This document shows, one piece after another, positions 7,338 through 12,025 of a DNA stretch of 12,025 nucleotides. The notes under the pieces were generated by a model, which saw only the letters and a list, made by a program, of their open reading frames with translations, ran no database searches and was not told where the DNA came from. Position 1 is the first letter of the stretch; every line of letters begins with the position of its first letter. Made by a program: the position numbers and the translations under genes. Source of the stretch: Halomonas halophila (GTDB lineage Bacteria > Pseudomonadota > Gammaproteobacteria > Pseudomonadales > Halomonadaceae); the NCBI GenBank assembly GCA_002433675.1, contig DJIP01000130.1:1-12025 (forward strand). The letters are read 5' to 3'.

Positions 7338-7427
7338 CTGTCTCTCCAGTAAGCAATATGCCTGAATGATGAATGTCGGAGACCACGCATATTTGCAGTC
7401 TCCAGCTGCCGCAACCCCTTGAGGGGG
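7338..7427 (-). promoter_or_regulatory. rpsO leader with candidate promoter and alternative pairing at the Shine-Dalgarno
   Basis: Reading the minus strand, GGAGAC (7403-7398) and GTCTCC (7383-7378) can form a 6 bp stem around a 14 nt loop. The same TCTCC can instead pair with the rpsO Shine-Dalgarno GGAGA (7347-7343). The two pairings exclude one another, which is the layout of a translational switch. A weak promoter-like pair also occurs: TTGCGG and TATGCG at 17 nt spacing (each 3 of 6). If used, it would start transcription inside the upstream stem. A 5 bp ACCCC/GGGGT stem follows the truB stop directly and lacks a U-tract. The pairings are visible; regulation by S15 is inferred from E. 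coli. Confidence 0.4.
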
Positions 7428-8381
7428 TCAGTCTTGCCCCGAGCCCGCGACGAACGTGCTCAGAAGGCGCCGGGGCACGATATCCCCGGTAGGCTCAACC
7501 AGACCGAGACCGATAAAGGACTCACCCTGATAGAGGCGATACAACGACTCCTCGGCCGTGGCCGAAGCGCCGCCCTCAAGCTCACCGCGTGCCGGGCGTC
7601 CAAAGCGCAGGGCCTGGACACCCGCCTCACTGAGGCGATGAGCCGGGAGGTGTTGAAGCAGACTGTCGATCGGTGCCAGGCGCGCTTGGCGCTGGCCGTC
7701 GTCCTGGGCCTCGAGCGTGTCGAAATCGACCATGCCGTCGGCATCGAAGGGGCCGGTCTTCAGCCGTCTGAGCTGCGAGATATGGCCTTCGCAGCCCAGC
7801 GCCTTGGCCATGTCCTCGGCCAGCGTGCGCACATAGGTGCCCTTGCTGACCCGGACCTCCAGGTCGAATCCAGGGGACTCGCCCTCGAGGCTGGCGGAAA
7901 GTAGCCGAGCATCATACACCCTTATCCGCCGGGTTGCACGATCTACGCTTTTGCCCTCTCGCGCCAGTTCGTAGAGCTTGCGCCCCTGGTGCTTGAGCGC
8001 GGAGTACATCGGCGGTAGTTGATCCTGCTCGCCGATAAAATCCGCCACTACCGACGCAACGTCGCTGTGCGCCAGCGCCGGCACCGGTGCCTCGGCGATG
8101 ACCTCGCCTTCGGCGTCACCGGTATCGGTGCTCTGCCCGAGCTCAACCCGGGTGCGGTACACCTTGTCGGCCTCGAGCAGCTGGTTGGAAAACTTGGTGG
8201 CCTCGCCGAACAGCACCGGCAGAAGCCCTGTCGCCATGGGATCCAGGGTACCGGTATGACCGGCCTTCTGGGCCTGGTACAGGCGCCTCGCCCGCTGCAG
8301 TGCAAAGTTGCTGGACATGCCCTTGGGCTTGTCCAGCAGCAGTACACCATCGATCGGCAGTCCTCGACGACGACGGCCCAT
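7428..8381 (-). CDS. truB: tRNA pseudouridine(55) synthase, 317 aa
   Basis: TruB isomerises U55 in the T-loop of tRNAs to pseudouridine and also acts as a tRNA folding chaperone. Diagnostic features are the N-terminal DGVLLLDKPKGMSS (11-24), motif II GHTGTLDPMATGLLP (41-55) with catalytic Asp47, Tyr75 in KVYRTRVELG, the SKGTYVRTLAEDM motif (179-191) with Arg185, LRRLKTGPF (204-212), and a C-terminal PUA-like region from about 245 to 312. Length is close to the E. coli enzyme (314 aa). The ATG at 8381 overlaps the rbfA stop by one base (TGATG), indicating translational coupling. No independent promoter is needed or seen. Nothing appears truncated. Confidence 0.98.
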   Translation of the reverse strand: MGRRRRGLPIDGVLLLDKPKGMSSNFALQRARRLYQAQKAGHTGTLDPMATGLLPVLFGEATKFSNQLLEADKVYRTRVELGQSTDTGDAEGEVIAEAPVPALAHSDVASVVADFIGEQDQLPPMYSALKHQGRKLYELAREGKSVDRATRRIRVYDARLLSASLEGESPGFDLEVRVSKGTYVRTLAEDMAKALGCEGHISQLRRLKTGPFDADGMVDFDTLEAQDDGQRQARLAPIDSLLQHLPAHRLSEAGVQALRFGRPARGELEGGASATAEESLYRLYQGESFIGLGLVEPTGDIVPRRLLSTFVAGSGQD

Positions 8382-8797
8382 CAGTCCTTGGCCCCGTCCT
8401 CGCCGCTGTCGTTCTCGTCATCCCCCTCGGGTTGGCGAGAGCGATCGCTGGCCACCGCCTCTTCGATCAGCGATGACAGGTGCTGACCACGCACCACGCT
8501 TTCGTCATAGTGAAAGCGCAGTTCCGGCACGTGACGCAGCTTGATGCGACGCGCCACCTGGCTACGCAGGAAACCGCCGGCGCGCTTGAGCACCTTGAGG
8601 TTTTCCTTGATCCGTTCCGGGTCCTGCTCACCCAGCAGGGTGATATGGACGTCGGCGTAGCCGAGGTCACGACTGACCTCGACCCCGCTCACGGTGACCA
8701 TCCCCAGGCGCGGGTCCTTGACCTCGCGCTGGATCAGGACCGCCAGCTCCTTCTGGAGCTGGTCGGCCACTCGGTCGGTACGATTGAATTCGCGCAT
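8381..8797 (-). CDS. rbfA: 30S ribosome-binding factor A, 138 aa
   Basis: RbfA is a KH-type RNA-binding factor for late 30S maturation; it acts at the 5' end of 16S rRNA (helix 1) and in cold adaptation. The sequence has the usual start MREFNRTDRVADQLQKEL, the VKDPRLGMVTVSGVEVSRDL core strand region, DVHITLL, and VLKRAGGFLRSQVARRIKLRHVPELRF, in which the KH helix-kink-helix lies. The last 20 or so residues are strongly acidic (GDDENDSGED), a little longer than in E. coli (133 aa) and in keeping with a halophilic proteome. The ATG at 8797 has GAGGAG 9 nt upstream. It lies 21 nt after infB and overlaps truB by 1 nt, so the three are evidently co-transcribed. Confidence 0.97.
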   Translation of the reverse strand: MREFNRTDRVADQLQKELAVLIQREVKDPRLGMVTVSGVEVSRDLGYADVHITLLGEQDPERIKENLKVLKRAGGFLRSQVARRIKLRHVPELRFHYDESVVRGQHLSSLIEEAVASDRSRQPEGDDENDSGEDGAKD

Positions 8798-8818
8798 GGA
8801 TGACGACTCCTCGAACGC

Positions 8819-11356
<2,538 letters not shown>

Positions 11357-11383
11357 TACGACCCTCCTCAGCCCGTGACCCTG

Positions 11384-12025
11384 TTACTGTTCGCTCTCGA
11401 ACCAAGGCGCACGGGCGGTCATGATCAATGCCGCGGCGCGCTCTTCGTCCACCTCTTCGATGTCCACCAGATCATCGACAGACTGTTCCGCCAGATCTTC
11501 CATGGTCTTGATACCACGGCTGGCCAGGATGAAGGCCAGGTGGCGCTCCATTCCGTCCATCTCCAGCAGATCATCCGCCGGCTGGGCTCCGTCCAGTTCC
11601 TCCTCGGAGGCAATGGCCAGGTTCAAGAGCTCGTCCTTGGCGCGAGCTCGAAGCTCCTCGATGAGGTCTTCGTCGAACTCTTCGATTTCCAGCATTTCCT
11701 CGACCGGTACGTAGGCCACCTCTTCAAGCGAGGTGAAGCCTTCCTCGACCAGCAGCCGAGCGACATCATCATCGATGTCCAGGTGCTGAACGAAGTGCTC
11801 GACCAGACTGTCGATTTCCTGGTCGCGCTTGGCCTCGGCGTCGGCTTCGGTCATGACGTTGATACGCCAGCCGGTCAGCTCGGACGCGAGACGCACGTTC
11901 TGGCCACTGCGGCCGATGGCCTGGGCCAGGTTGTCCTCGGCGACGGCCACGTCCATGGCGTGGGCATCCTCATCCACCAGGATGGAGGCGACGTCGGCCG
12001 GGGCCATGGCGTTGATCACCAGCTG
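11384..12025 (-). CDS. nusA: Transcription termination/antitermination factor NusA, C-terminal 213 residues (cut by the window edge)
   Basis: NusA binds RNA polymerase and nascent RNA, modulating pausing, intrinsic termination and rRNA antitermination. Only the C-terminal part is present; the frame stays open to the last base, so the true start lies beyond 12025. Visible are the end of the KH1/KH2 unit, with the GRSG loop at fragment residues 38-41 in [16 protein letters not shown], then two helical acidic repeats: AR1 (about 83-134, [24 protein letters not shown]) and AR2 (about 158-207, ending MTARAPWF). Two such repeats are typical of gammaproteobacterial NusA, where AR2 contacts the polymerase alpha C-terminal domain. 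The fragment is very acidic. It ends in TAA 27 nt upstream of infB, the usual order. Confidence 0.97.
   Translation of the reverse strand, partial: QLVINAMAPADVASILVDEDAHAMDVAVAEDNLAQAIGRSGQNVRLASELTGWRINVMTEADAEAKRDQEIDSLVEHFVQHLDIDDDVARLLVEEGFTSLEEVAYVPVEEMLEIEEFDEDLIEELRARAKDELLNLAIASEEELDGAQPADDLLEMDGMERHLAFILASRGIKTMEDLAEQSVDDLVDIEEVDEERAAALIMTARAPWFESEQ

Noticed and set aside
7413..7427. Possible terminator right after truB (ACCCC/GGGGT on the minus strand)
   Set aside because: The stem is only 5 bp and is followed by TGCGGC rather than a T-run, so transcription probably continues into rpsO.
12017..12019. GTG at 12019 as the start of a 211-residue protein
   Set aside because: The frame is open beyond it to the window edge and the sequence begins in the middle of NusA; it is an internal valine, not a start.

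Overview
The window looks like a chromosomal segment from a GC-rich gammaproteobacterium. Protein style (many Asp/Glu, acidic tails on RbfA and NusA) and gene content suggest a moderate halophile such as Halomonas or a relative. That genus-level guess is inference; no rRNA or other taxonomic marker is present. I found no mobile element, CRISPR array, tRNA or rRNA gene, phage gene or obvious toxin/defence gene.

Layout. (1) Positions 1-1362, + strand: a single-gene unit for a biosynthetic thiolase (acetyl-CoA acetyltransferase) with a candidate promoter and a strong intrinsic terminator. (2) Positions 1418-3245, - strand: a small two-helix membrane protein (DUF3311-like) overlapping the start of a sodium:solute symporter by 8 nt. 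(3) Positions 3361-4599, - strand: an MFS exporter of the DHA1 type. (4) Positions 4651-12025, - strand: the conserved translation/RNA-metabolism cluster nusA (3' part only)-infB-rbfA-truB-rpsO-pnp, read right to left and closed by an intrinsic terminator after pnp.

The nusA-pnp cluster joins transcription elongation/antitermination (NusA), translation initiation (IF2), 30S maturation (RbfA), tRNA U55 pseudouridylation (TruB), a 30S protein (S15) and 3'-5' RNA decay (PNPase). Spacing is tight from nusA to truB (27 nt gap, 21 nt gap, 1 nt overlap). It then opens into a 90 nt leader before rpsO and a 234 nt leader before pnp. In E. coli both of those genes are autoregulated through their leaders, and here both leaders contain inverted repeats.

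Most of the window is ordinary, well-conserved core genome. I do not see a convincing undescribed system. The most worthwhile items are RNA structures: a 16+16 nt inverted repeat without a U-tract between rpsO and pnp, a UUCG-capped hairpin beside it, and a rpsO leader in which one segment can pair either with an upstream arm or with the Shine-Dalgarno. The symporter/DUF3311 pair, whose substrate is unknown, is the main functional unknown.
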